From the NCBI RefSeq assembly GCF_003385185.1, contig NZ_PQHZ01000057.1, positions 1 through 34,918 on the forward strand: a stretch of 34,918 nucleotides of DNA, in the 5' to 3' direction. Position 1 is the stretch's first letter, and each line of letters begins with the position of its first letter. The translations under genes were made by a program, and so were the position numbers. This DNA comes from Amycolatopsis palatopharyngis (GTDB lineage: Bacteria; Actinomycetota; Actinomycetes; Mycobacteriales; Pseudonocardiaceae). This document shows, piece by piece, positions 14,663 to 22,949 of this stretch. Under the pieces are notes generated by a model, which was not told where the DNA came from, did no database searches, and saw only the letters and a list, made by a program, of their open reading frames with translations.

Positions 14663-16143
14663 GCGCACCAGCGAGCGACAACGCCACTCCCGCCACCTCG
14701 GGAAGCGACGCCACACTCAACGAACTGCCGCTGCTCGGCAAGGAACGAATCTGGGGATTCTGGGGCTACTCCTCGGTCAACGTAGGACTTTCCATCGCCA
14801 CCTGGGCGTTCCTGCAGGGCGGTGCCGTCGCCCTCTACGTCGGTGCCGAGGCGGCCATCGCGAGTATCGTCGTCGGTTACGGCATCAGCGTGCTGCTCGT
14901 CGCCCTTGTCCCCTGTATCCCGTCCGCGAAGTACGGCCTCGAGCAGTTCGTCGCCCTGCGCACAGTGTTCGGCCCGAGCGGCGCCCGCGTCCTCATGATC
15001 ACGATGTCCGCACTACTGGCCGCCGCCTGGTCCGCGGTGCTCGCGATCATGTTCGGACATGCGTTACGCAATGTCGCCAACCAGGCTTTCGGCGCCGAGT
15101 TCAGCGATTCCGGTGTGGCGGTCAGCCTCATCGCGCTGGCGGCGGTGGTGCTGTCCTGGCTGATTCTCTCGCGCGGGCCGGTTTCCGTTGAGTGGATCAA
15201 TCGCATCGTCGCGCCCGGACTCGTCGTGGTCACGGTCGGGATGCTCGTGCTGATCTTTCTGAGTACCTCCTGGTCGGAACTGGCCGCGATCGCACCGTTG
15301 TATTCGACCGGCGACCCACACCTCGACTTCATGCTCGCGGTCGAACTGAACATCGCCGGCGGGTTCGCCTGGTGGCCCAACGTCGGCAATCTGGCCCGCT
15401 TGACCAAGAGTCCCCGTGCCGCGTTCTGGCCCAACATGATGGGACTGTTCCTCACCTCGGTCATCGCCGCCGTGGTCGGCGCGTTCGCGGCGCTGGCACT
15501 GTCCTCCGAGGACCCGACAATGTGGATGATCCCGCTCGGGGGCGTGGTGCTCGGCATGGTGGCACTGGGTTTCGTCGGATTCGCCAACGTCACCAGCGTG
15601 GTCGCCCAGGGCTACTCCTCGATGGTCGCCCTGAAGGGTGGCGGTGGCCGGCTGCTGCGCCGGGTGCCCTGGCCCGTACTGGCCGCGGCGATCCTGGCCC
15701 CGGCTGCCGTGCTGGTGTTCTTCCCGGCCGCCGTCTACGGCAACTACTCCCGGTTCGTCTCATGGGGTGCGATCCTGGTGGCTCCGTTGTGTTCGGTGCA
15801 GTTCGTCGACTACTTCATCCTGCGCAAGCAACGTCTTCGCCTGCGCGACATCTACCTGCCCGCACACCGTTCGCGATACGGGTTCTGGTACGGATTCAAT
15901 GTCGTCGCGTTCGTCGCGGTCGCGGCAGGAGCGGTGACCTATGCGGCGCTGCTCGACCCGGTCACCTACGAACCAGCCTCCATGTTCGTGTTCCTCACCG
16001 CGTCGCTGCCCGCCGTGGTCGTGGCCGGCGTGCTGCACTACACGCTCACCCGGTGGATCGTGGTGCCCCTGAACAAGGGTGGATACCGGCAGGAGACGGC
16101 GGAGGAGAAGCCGGTGCCGCGATCACAGTTGACTGACCAATGA
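14659..16143 (+). CDS. NCS1-family transporter (paralogue 2)
   Basis: This is a 494-residue membrane protein with about 12 hydrophobic helices. It shares ERIWGFW, SVNVGL, IATWAFL, PSAKYG, LRTVFG, AAFWPN and WINRIVAP-type segments with the transporter at 4856-6355, and both end with a charged tail after KGGYR. GTG 14659 is set by the 4-nt overlap with the 56-aa gene. By family it is a proton- or sodium-coupled importer. Its neighbours (amine oxidase, TetR, acyl-CoA genes) suggest an amine or a related nitrogen compound rather than a nucleobase. Its last codons contain part of the next operator. Confidence 0.85.
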   Translation: MSAPASDNATPATSGSDATLNELPLLGKERIWGFWGYSSVNVGLSIATWAFLQGGAVALYVGAEAAIASIVVGYGISVLLVALVPCIPSAKYGLEQFVALRTVFGPSGARVLMITMSALLAAAWSAVLAIMFGHALRNVANQAFGAEFSDSGVAVSLIALAAVVLSWLILSRGPVSVEWINRIVAPGLVVVTVGMLVLIFLSTSWSELAAIAPLYSTGDPHLDFMLAVELNIAGGFAWWPNVGNLARLTKSPRAAFWPNMMGLFLTSVIAAVVGAFAALALSSEDPTMWMIPLGGVVLGMVALGFVGFANVTSVVAQGYSSMVALKGGGGRLLRRVPWPVLAAAILAPAAVLVFFPAAVYGNYSRFVSWGAILVAPLCSVQFVDYFILRKQRLRLRDIYLPAHRSRYGFWYGFNVVAFVAVAAGAVTYAALLDPVTYEPASMFVFLTASLPAVVVAGVLHYTLTRWIVVPLNKGGYRQETAEEKPVPRSQLTDQ

Positions 16144-16160
16144 GTCAACTCCGCTAGAGT
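16127..16160 (+). promoter_or_regulatory. TetR operator O3 and tetR promoter
   Basis: AGTTGACT-N8-AGTCAACT at 16127-16150 is a perfect 8-bp inverted repeat and overlaps the end of the NCS1 gene. A -10-like TAGAGT follows at 16155-16160, placing the transcription start about 30 nt before ATG 16196. The position suggests that the regulator represses its own gene. Confidence 0.65.
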
Positions 16161-16195
16161 GGGCCGCGGTAAGCCACCGGCGAGAAGGAGTGTCC

Positions 16196-16792
16196 ATGCC
16201 GCGGCCCAGTGTCGAGACGGAGCGACGCGCACAGATCCTGCACGCCGCGTGCGCGGTGATCGCGGGGCGCGGTTTCCGCGCGTTGCGCGTCGCGGACGTC
16301 GCCAAGGAGGCGGGCTTGTCCTCCGGGATCGTGCACTACTACTTCGCGAACAAGCGCGAGCTGGTGCGGGCCGCGTTCGAGCAGAACTTCACCCATTCAC
16401 TCGAGCGCAGGACGGCCATCCTCGAGTCGGACGAAGATCCGGTGAGCAAGCTACGCCGACTGGTCGACGCCTATCTGCCACAGGACGACGAGACCGTGGA
16501 GGCCTGGCACGTATGGGCCGAACTGTGGGCCGAGGCGATCCACGACGCGGATCTGCAGGAACTCAACGACCGCGCGTACGGCGAGTGGCGGCGTCTCGTG
16601 GCGGGCATCGTGCGCGACGGGCAGGCCGCCGGTCAGGTCGGCGACACCGACGCGGTGGAGATCGCCAACCTGCTCGTCGCGGTACTCGACGGGCTGGCAC
16701 TACAGGTGCTCGCCGGCTCCCGGAACATGACCCTTTCCCGGATGCGCGCCACGTGCCAGTCGTTCATCGACAAGGTCGTCCTTCCCGCCTGA
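16196..16792 (+). CDS. TetR-family transcriptional regulator (BetI-like)
   Basis: This is a 198-residue TetR-family protein. The N-terminal helix-turn-helix spans about residues 8-58 (RRAQILHAACAVIAGRGF, then VAKEAGLSSGIVHYYFANKREL). The C-terminal all-helical region resembles the BetI-type ligand domain, with EAWHVWAELWAEA. ATG 16196 is preferred over GTG 16190 because GAAGGAG ends at 16190, giving 5-nt spacing. It lies among four related operator-like sites and is their obvious candidate ligand. The inducer is probably the amine or an acyl-CoA intermediate; that is inference. Confidence 0.9.
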   Translation: MPRPSVETERRAQILHAACAVIAGRGFRALRVADVAKEAGLSSGIVHYYFANKRELVRAAFEQNFTHSLERRTAILESDEDPVSKLRRLVDAYLPQDDETVEAWHVWAELWAEAIHDADLQELNDRAYGEWRRLVAGIVRDGQAAGQVGDTDAVEIANLLVAVLDGLALQVLAGSRNMTLSRMRATCQSFIDKVVLPA

Positions 16793-16843
16793 TCGCTCCC
16801 CTGCGGCTTGCCGCGCTTCCTCGCGCCGAATCATGACTTCAAT

Positions 16844-16873
16844 ATTGACTGACGCGTCAGTTATCAATAGATT
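16844..16873 (+). promoter_or_regulatory. TetR operator O4 and promoter of the acyl-CoA operon
   Basis: ACTGACGCGTCAGT (16848-16861) is a perfect 14-bp dyad inside the longer near-dyad ATTGAC...TTATCAAT (16844-16868). A -35 box TTGACT (16845-16850) and a -10 box TAGATT (16868-16873) are separated by 17 nt, so the dyad fills the spacer, a classic repressor position. Confidence 0.7.
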
Positions 16874-16938
16874 GCAGTTCAGCGCGCCTCGCGCTCGTCA
16901 TCGCTGTCCGACCAGTAGCCCTCGACCCAGGAGTCGCC

Positions 16939-18105
16939 GTGCGCCTTCCCACCGAGCTGATCGACCTCAGCTCAGAACAGAACGACATCCTCGATCTCTG
17001 CCGCACGTTCGCCACGGAGCAGATCCGGCCGATCGCCCGCGCGGTCGACGAGGCGGACACCGAAGTTCCGTGGAACATCTGGTACGCCGCCGCTGACGTC
17101 GGGCTGACCTCGTTCATGCTGCCCGAGTCATACGGTGGCGGCGGCTACACCGATGTCTTCACGCAGTGCCTCGTGCAGGAAGAGCTCTGCACCGGCGACC
17201 TCGCCATCGGCAACCTGCTCACCGCCAACGGGTTCTTCGCCCATCCGGTGCTGGAACTCGGTACCGCGGAACAGAGAACCCGGTTCCTCACGCCGCTGAC
17301 CCGGCAGCGCCCGCCCATGACCTCGGTGGCGGTCACCGAGCCGGACACGGGTTCCGACGCCGCCGGGCTGAGCACCCGCGCCGTGGCAAAGGGTGATCGT
17401 TACGTGCTCTCCGGCAGGAAGGCGTGGATCTCCAACGCCGGAGCCTCGGAGTACTACGTCGTCTTCGCCACCGTCGATCCGCGACTGCGCTCCCGGGGGG
17501 TGACCGCGTTCGTGGTGCAAAAGGACACGCCCGGTCTCTCCGTCTCCGCGCCATGGCCCAAGATGGGCCAGCGGGCCCTGATCAACGCGGAGGTCGTGCT
17601 GGACGAAGTCGAGGTCGGCGCGGACGATCGCCTCGGTGACGAGGGTGCAGGCTTCGCCGGGCTGATGCACACCTTCGACCGGTCCAGGACGATCCTCGCC
17701 GCTGCCGCCACCGGCGTCGCCCGTGCGGCCACCGAATACGCGACCGAGTACGCGCAGCAGCGCAAGCAGTTCGGCAAACCGATCATCGAACACCAGGCCG
17801 TCGCCTTCCGCCTCGCCGAGATGGCCACCCGCGTCGAGTCCTCCCGGCTGATGACCTGGCGCGCCGCCAAGCGGATCGATGCGGGCCTACCCGCCGCGCG
17901 GGAGTCCGCGATGGCCAAACTCGTCGCGTCCGAGACCGCGATGTACGCCACCTGGGCCGCCGTCCAGACCCTGGGCGGCTGGGGTTACTCCCGGGAGTTC
18001 CTGGTGGAGAAGTGGATGCGCGACGCCAAGCTGGAGGAGATCGAGGAAGGCACCTCCGACATCCAGCGCCTGATCATCTCCCGGAGCCTCGATGACCGCG
18101 CTTGA
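16939..18105 (+). CDS. Acyl-CoA dehydrogenase
   Basis: This is a 388-residue acyl-CoA dehydrogenase with the usual three domains. The helical N-terminus is followed by VAVTEPDTGSDAAG and GRKAWISNAG in the beta domain, then the C-terminal helical domain with QYQ-type YAQQRKQFGKPI and the catalytic Glu370 in EEGTSDIQR. It would introduce a 2,3-double bond into an acyl-CoA with FAD as cofactor. GTG 16939 has GGAG six bases upstream. Its end overlaps the next gene by 14 nt, starting a four-gene coupled operon. Chain-length or branch specificity is not readable. Confidence 0.9.
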   Translation: MRLPTELIDLSSEQNDILDLCRTFATEQIRPIARAVDEADTEVPWNIWYAAADVGLTSFMLPESYGGGGYTDVFTQCLVQEELCTGDLAIGNLLTANGFFAHPVLELGTAEQRTRFLTPLTRQRPPMTSVAVTEPDTGSDAAGLSTRAVAKGDRYVLSGRKAWISNAGASEYYVVFATVDPRLRSRGVTAFVVQKDTPGLSVSAPWPKMGQRALINAEVVLDEVEVGADDRLGDEGAGFAGLMHTFDRSRTILAAAATGVARAATEYATEYAQQRKQFGKPIIEHQAVAFRLAEMATRVESSRLMTWRAAKRIDAGLPAARESAMAKLVASETAMYATWAAVQTLGGWGYSREFLVEKWMRDAKLEEIEEGTSDIQRLIISRSLDDRA

Positions 18106-20182
18106 GTCTGTTGTGGACAACGTCGGCGCGAAAGGCCTCGATCAGCTGTGGCGTCCTGGATCGGTCGCGGTCGTCGGCGCCAGTGACGATCCGGCGAAAT
18201 GGGGACACTGGCTCGCCTCCGGTGCCCTGTCCGGGCGAGAGCTGCGCCGGGTCCACCTGGTGAACCACAACGGGACCCGGGTGTGCGGAACACCCACGGT
18301 TCGAAGTCTCCGCGAGGTCGGCGGCCCGGTGGACCTCGCCGTGATCGCCGTGCCCGTACCGGCCGTGGCGGACGCGGTCGATGCGGCCCTCGACACGGGT
18401 GCACGGGCGCTGCTGGTGATCACCGACGGGCTGCACCGGCTACCCCGGCGGCCCGATCTGGCCGACGAACTGGCGGAGCGGGCCCGCGCGGCAGGTGTCC
18501 GGCTCGTGGGGCCGAGCTCACTGGGCATCGCCGACACCGCCGCCCGGCTGCAGCTGGCCTGGGGCCGGTTCGTCCAGGGACCGGTCGCGGTGGTGACCCA
18601 GAGCGGGCAGGTGGGCTCCGAACTCGCCGCGATGCTGGCCAGGCACGGATCCGGGGTCTCCCGGTTCGCCTCGGTCGGCAGACAGGTCGACGTCACCACC
18701 GAGGAACTGCTCGCGTCCCTCGTGACCGATGAGCCGACCCGCGCCGTCCTGACCTACCTGGAGGACGTGCGCGATCCGAGAGCCTTCCTGGAGGCCGCCA
18801 CCGCACTGCGCGCGGCGGGTAAACCCCTCGTCGTGCTGGCCGCCGGTACGAGCGCCGCGGGTAGCGCCGCGGCGCGGTCGCACACCGGTGCGCTCACCGG
18901 CAGTATCGACGTGCTCGATGCCGCATGCCGGGCGGCGGGCGCGGTCCGTGCCGGCACACCGGCGCACGCCGCGGCACTGGCACACGCGTTGGCGCTCGGT
19001 ACCCGTCCACAGGGCAGGCGGATCGCGGTGATCTCCGACTCGGGCGGGCAGGCGGCACTGGCCGCGGACGTCGCGGCCACGGCCGGGCTCACCGTGGCAC
19101 CACTGGACGCCGAAGCCGGCGAACGAGTCCGCACACTGCTGCCGGACGCCGCACAGTCCAACCCGATCGATCTCGCGGGCGCGGGTGAGCAGGACATGAC
19201 CGTGTACGCCCGTGCGGCCGAGGCGGTCGCGGACAGTGTGGACGCCGTGCTGCTCACCGGCTACTTCGGACGGTTCGGAGAGGACAGTCCGAGTCTGGCG
19301 GACGCCGAGCGCCTGGTCGCCGAACGGCTCACTCGGCTCACCACGAAGGTCCCCGTCCTCGTGCACAGCATGGCGGACGAACCGATCACGACAGGAACCC
19401 TCACCGGGGGCGGTGTTCCGGTGTTCGCCGATGTGCGGACCACCCTGCTCGCCCTCGCGGGCAGTGCGGAGTGGACCGGAGCACGGCCACGCGCGTTGCC
19501 GCCGGTGCCGGCAGCCACTCCCCCGCCCGGCGGTGACGCGTCCTACCTCGCCGCCCGTGAGGTGCTGATGCGGGCCGGTGTGCCGATGGCCGACGCGGCC
19601 ACGGCGAACTCCGCCGCCGAGGCGGTCGAGATCAGCAGACGCTGGCCGGGCCGGACCGTGTTGAAAGTCGCGGAGCTGGCACACAAGACCGAGGTCGGCG
19701 GCGTGGTGTTGGGCCTGCGGACCGAGGAGGAGGTCGCGGCGGCCTACCGCGAACTGACCCATCGTCTCGCGGTGCCCAGCCTGGTCGTGGAGCGCATGGA
19801 CGAGCGCCCCGGGGTCGTGGAGATGCTCGTCGGAGTCAGGCGCGACCCGGTGTTCGGCCCGGTGATCGTCGTCGGCACGGGTGGGGTCACCGCGGAACTG
19901 TGGCGGGACACCGCTCTCGAACTGGCCCCGGTGACCGAAGAGCAGGCCGCACGGATGCTCACCCGGCTGCGCGGCTACCCGCTGCTGCTCGGGTGGCGCG
20001 GCGCTCCCGGCACGGATCTGGCCGCCCTCGCCCGATGTGTCGCGGCGGTGTCCCGCATTCCGCGGGCCGAGCCGCACGTCGCGGCCTGCGAGATCAACCC
20101 ACTGCGAGTGGCGCCCGACGGCGTTGTCGCCGTGGACGCACTGCTGACGTGGAACGGTATGACAGAGGAGATGTACCGATGA
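18092..20182 (+). CDS. ADP-forming acyl-CoA synthetase (NDP-forming acyl-CoA ligase)
   Basis: This 696-residue protein joins a CoA-binding Rossmann domain (from about residue 12, WRPGSVAVVGASDDPAKWG), a succinyl-CoA-ligase-like domain with catalytic His264 in ARSHTGALTGS, and a C-terminal ATP-grasp domain (about 480-696) containing VLKVAELAHKTEVGGVVLG. This single-chain order is that of ADP-forming acetate/acyl-CoA synthetases. It would activate a carboxylate made by the aldehyde dehydrogenase to its CoA ester. ATG 18092 overlaps the dehydrogenase gene, and its stop overlaps the SDR start (ATGA). Confidence 0.88.
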   Translation: MTALESVVDNVGAKGLDQLWRPGSVAVVGASDDPAKWGHWLASGALSGRELRRVHLVNHNGTRVCGTPTVRSLREVGGPVDLAVIAVPVPAVADAVDAALDTGARALLVITDGLHRLPRRPDLADELAERARAAGVRLVGPSSLGIADTAARLQLAWGRFVQGPVAVVTQSGQVGSELAAMLARHGSGVSRFASVGRQVDVTTEELLASLVTDEPTRAVLTYLEDVRDPRAFLEAATALRAAGKPLVVLAAGTSAAGSAAARSHTGALTGSIDVLDAACRAAGAVRAGTPAHAAALAHALALGTRPQGRRIAVISDSGGQAALAADVAATAGLTVAPLDAEAGERVRTLLPDAAQSNPIDLAGAGEQDMTVYARAAEAVADSVDAVLLTGYFGRFGEDSPSLADAERLVAERLTRLTTKVPVLVHSMADEPITTGTLTGGGVPVFADVRTTLLALAGSAEWTGARPRALPPVPAATPPPGGDASYLAAREVLMRAGVPMADAATANSAAEAVEISRRWPGRTVLKVAELAHKTEVGGVVLGLRTEEEVAAAYRELTHRLAVPSLVVERMDERPGVVEMLVGVRRDPVFGPVIVVGTGGVTAELWRDTALELAPVTEEQAARMLTRLRGYPLLLGWRGAPGTDLAALARCVAAVSRIPRAEPHVAACEINPLRVAPDGVVAVDALLTWNGMTEEMYR

Positions 20183-21003
20183 CCGACCCCGCCAGCCCCT
20201 TCTCCGGACGCGTCGCCGTCGTCACCGGCGGTGGTTCCGGTATCGGCAGGGCCGTCGCGACCCGCTACGGCGCCGGTGGCGGCACCGTGGTCGTCTGCGG
20301 GCGGCGCCGAGAGCCGTTGCAGGAGACCGCCGAACAGATCAGGGCCGCGGGCGGGGAGGCCGATGCCGTCGTCCTCGATGTGCGGGACGCCGACGCCGTC
20401 GCCACCGCGTTCGCGACCGTTCGTGAGCGGCACGGGCGAATCGACGCACTCGTCAACAACGCCGCGGGCAACTTCGTCTGCCCCGGCGAGAAGCTCAGTC
20501 CCGGCGGCTGGCGAGCCGTCATCGACATCGTGTTGAACGGGACGTTTCACTGCACGCGGGCCGCGGCGGACACGATGCTCGGGCAAGGCTCCGGCAGCGT
20601 GCTCTCGGTTATCGCCAGCTATGCCTGGCACGGTCATCCCGGCACGGTGCACAGCGCGGCAGCCAAGGCGGGAGTGCTCGCCATGACCCGAACCCTGGCC
20701 GTGGAGTGGGCGGACCGTGGAGTCCGGCTGAACTGCATCGCTCCCGGTCCCACGGAGACGGCGGGCGCGGGCGCGGCACTGTGGGCCGAGCCCGCCAGTC
20801 GCGAGCGGGTGCTCGCGAGCGTGCCGCAGGCCAGGACGGCGGGCACCGGCGAGATCGCCGAGGCCGCGGCTTTCCTGCTGGACGATCGCGCCGCCTACAT
20901 CACCGGCGAGGTACTGACCGTGGACGGCGGCCAATGGCTCGGCAAACAGGTCTACGGCACCCCACTGGCGCAGTTGCGGGAGGCTGGCGATGATCGGCGC
21001 TGA
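20179..21003 (+). CDS. SDR-family 2,4-dienoyl-CoA reductase-like enzyme
   Basis: This is a 274-residue short-chain dehydrogenase with the nucleotide-binding TGGGSGIG (16-23) and NNAAGNF (93-99). The standard SDR tyrosine four residues before Lys163 is Ser159. Tyr148, Ser159 and Lys163 keep the spacing of the catalytic Tyr-Ser-Lys of mitochondrial 2,4-dienoyl-CoA reductase. The segment HSAAAKAGVLAMTRTLAVEW resembles Bacillus FadH-type enzymes. It probably reduces a dienoyl- or enoyl-CoA with NADPH. The start at ATG 20179 is fixed by ATGA overlap, and its end overlaps the next gene by 14 nt. Confidence 0.85.
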   Translation: MTDPASPFSGRVAVVTGGGSGIGRAVATRYGAGGGTVVVCGRRREPLQETAEQIRAAGGEADAVVLDVRDADAVATAFATVRERHGRIDALVNNAAGNFVCPGEKLSPGGWRAVIDIVLNGTFHCTRAAADTMLGQGSGSVLSVIASYAWHGHPGTVHSAAAKAGVLAMTRTLAVEWADRGVRLNCIAPGPTETAGAGAALWAEPASRERVLASVPQARTAGTGEIAEAAAFLLDDRAAYITGEVLTVDGGQWLGKQVYGTPLAQLREAGDDRR

Positions 21004-22399
21004 GTACCAGGGAGACGTGTTCGTCGACGGCGTCTGGCGGCCGGTCCCGGCGAAGGTCGCGGTGCACGATCCCGCGACCGGAGCCGTCGTCGGCCACGCC
21101 GCGGACGCCGGGGCCGGGGACGCCGACCGGGCGGTCGCCGCCGCGGCACGGCAGTTGCCAGTATGGGCGGAGGTGCCGTACCCGGCGCGCGCGGCCGTGC
21201 TCGCGGATCTGGCGGGCCGGTTGCGGGAGCGGCGTGCGGAGTTGATCGACACGGTGGTCGCCGAGGTCGGTTGCCCGGTCACCGTCACCGCCGAGTTCCA
21301 GGTGGACGTGGCGATCGAGGTGGTGGAGCACTACGCCGCACTCGTTCGCACCAGGACGGGGCGCGAGGAGGTGGCCAACTCGGTACTGCATGAGGTGCCC
21401 GCCGGTGTGGTCGCCACGATCACGCCGTGGAACTACCCGCTGTACCAGCTGGCGGCCAAGGTGGCCCCGGCACTCGCGGCAGGCTGCACGGTCGTCGCCA
21501 AGCCTGCCGAGCTGACTCCGTTGAGCGCGTACCTGTTCGCCGAGGCGATCTCCGAGACCGCGTTGCCACCCGGTGTGTTCAACCTGGTACCCGGTTCCGG
21601 TCGCGTCGTCGGTGCGGCGCTGGCGGCGCACCCGGACGTCGACGTGGTCTCCTTCACCGGCTCCACAGCGGTGGGCACGCAGGTGATGGCCGCGGCCGCG
21701 GGTTCGGTCAAGCGGGTCTGCCTCGAACTCGGCGGCAAGTCCGCCAGCGTCGTGCTGCCGGAGGCGGACATCGAGGAAGCGGTGGCCGCGACGGTCGCCT
21801 CGGCCACTCTGAACTCCGGGCAGACGTGTAGTGCGTGGACCCGGCTGGTCGTGCCGGAGCACCACTACTCCATGGTGCTGGAGCAGGCCGAGGCAGGAAT
21901 GCGAGCGGTGCGCGTGGGCGATCCCCGCGATGCGGGGACTGAGAACGGGCCGTTGGTTTCGGCCGACCAGCGGGAGCGGGTGGCCGGCTTCGTCAGCAGA
22001 GCGGAGGCGAGCGGGGCCCGGGTACTCGGGCGGCGCGGCGACCTGCCCGGGTACGGGCACTACTGTTCCCCGCTCGTTGTCGCGGATTCCGCTCCGGACT
22101 GGGAGATCGCGCAGGAGGAGGTGTTCGGGCCCGTGCTCGTGGTGCTGCCCTACCGCACCGAGGTCGAAGCACTGCGAATCGCCACCGGAACGCGGTATGG
22201 GTTACATGGCGCGGTCTGGGGTGAGCCTGAACGAGCGGCGGACCTCGCGCGGCGGATGCGGACCGGTCAGGTCGACGTGAACGGTGCCGCCGCCACCCTG
22301 CGGGCCCCGTTCGGTGGCCTCAAGCAGTCGGGCATCGGTCGCGAACTCGGCCTCGAAGGACTACGCGAGTTCGTCGAGTTGGTCGCGGTGCAGCGGTAG
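20990..22399 (+). CDS. Aldehyde dehydrogenase family protein
   Basis: This is a 469-residue NAD(P)-dependent aldehyde dehydrogenase. It has TPWNYPLYQ, general base Glu246 in LELGGKSA, nucleophile Cys280 in NSGQTCSAWTR, EEVFGPV, and FGGLKQSGIGRELG near the C-terminus. It differs clearly from the patD product. As last gene of the operon it would oxidise the aldehyde made by the flavin amine oxidase to an acid, which the ADP-forming synthetase can activate. ATG 20990 overlaps the SDR gene. Substrate assignment is inferred from context. Confidence 0.87.
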   Translation: MIGAEYQGDVFVDGVWRPVPAKVAVHDPATGAVVGHAADAGAGDADRAVAAAARQLPVWAEVPYPARAAVLADLAGRLRERRAELIDTVVAEVGCPVTVTAEFQVDVAIEVVEHYAALVRTRTGREEVANSVLHEVPAGVVATITPWNYPLYQLAAKVAPALAAGCTVVAKPAELTPLSAYLFAEAISETALPPGVFNLVPGSGRVVGAALAAHPDVDVVSFTGSTAVGTQVMAAAAGSVKRVCLELGGKSASVVLPEADIEEAVAATVASATLNSGQTCSAWTRLVVPEHHYSMVLEQAEAGMRAVRVGDPRDAGTENGPLVSADQRERVAGFVSRAEASGARVLGRRGDLPGYGHYCSPLVVADSAPDWEIAQEEVFGPVLVVLPYRTEVEALRIATGTRYGLHGAVWGEPERAADLARRMRTGQVDVNGAAATLRAPFGGLKQSGIGRELGLEGLREFVELVAVQR

Positions 22400-22552
22400 C
22401 CCGCTACCCTGCACTCCCCCGCTGAACCTGGCGTGTCCACCGGTTATCGCATCGCTGCCGTCGGCGGAGACCGCGAACTCGCCGGACGGCCACGCGCGGG
22501 CGGCGCCGACTCCGGCGGACGCACGGGGCGCGGCGGTGTGCGGCCGTCCGCG

Positions 22553-22568
22553 ACACCTGGTCAGGTGT
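22553..22568. promoter_or_regulatory. ACACCT-N4-AGGTGT inverted repeat
   Basis: A perfect 6-bp dyad lies about 90 nt upstream of the RGCVC gene and overlaps a possible TAGCCT -10 box at 22568-22573. It may be an operator or a short hairpin. The rest of 22400-22655 shows nothing else I can support. Confidence 0.35.
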
Positions 22569-22655
22569 AGCCTGAAAGAGCGCGAAACTATCGCCACGGT
22601 CTCCCGGTGCCATTCGCACCGCTTGATTTCGAGCACAAGCACGAACGGGAGCGGT

Positions 22656-22835
22656 ATGCCCACGACCGACGCGAATCCAAGCGCCTCCAGCACCGGCGAG
22701 TACCGCACGAACGGGTGCGCGGCCTGCGATCACCCACTGAGTACGCACGACCAGATCGCGAACCGCTTCTGCCGCGCCACCACCGCCGGTTCGTATCGGC
22801 GCGGTTGCGTCTGCACGACACGTAACAAATCCTGA
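22656..22835 (+). CDS. Small cysteine-rich RGCVC-family protein
   Basis: This is a 59-residue protein. Cys21 and Cys24 (CAAC), Cys39 and the terminal pair Cys51/Cys53 in RGCVC give a zinc-ribbon-like pattern, with a DHPLSTHDQIANRFCRAT segment between. Such small RGCVC proteins recur in Pseudonocardiales-type genomes; their function is not known to me. ATG 22656 has GGGAG five bases upstream. It stands alone on the plus strand before the ABC operon. It may bind zinc or a Fe-S cluster. Confidence 0.75.
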   Translation: MPTTDANPSASSTGEYRTNGCAACDHPLSTHDQIANRFCRATTAGSYRRGCVCTTRNKS

Positions 22836-22949
22836 TCTGCGCGAACTGCCGCGACGAGTTCTCCGGCTCGCGAAACGGAGCAGGTTTCTGCAGGCCGGTT
22901 CCGCCAAGTCACCACCACGCCGTCCTTCGTTTGGGTAGCGTTCGGCGGT

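Noticed and set aside
16793..16843. Possible terminator after tetR
   Set aside because: There are only short GC-rich pairings and no clear stem with a T-run.
18518..20077. 519-codon minus-strand frame opposite the acyl-CoA synthetase
   Set aside because: It is a shadow of a well-supported three-domain enzyme, with no ribosome site or domain motifs.
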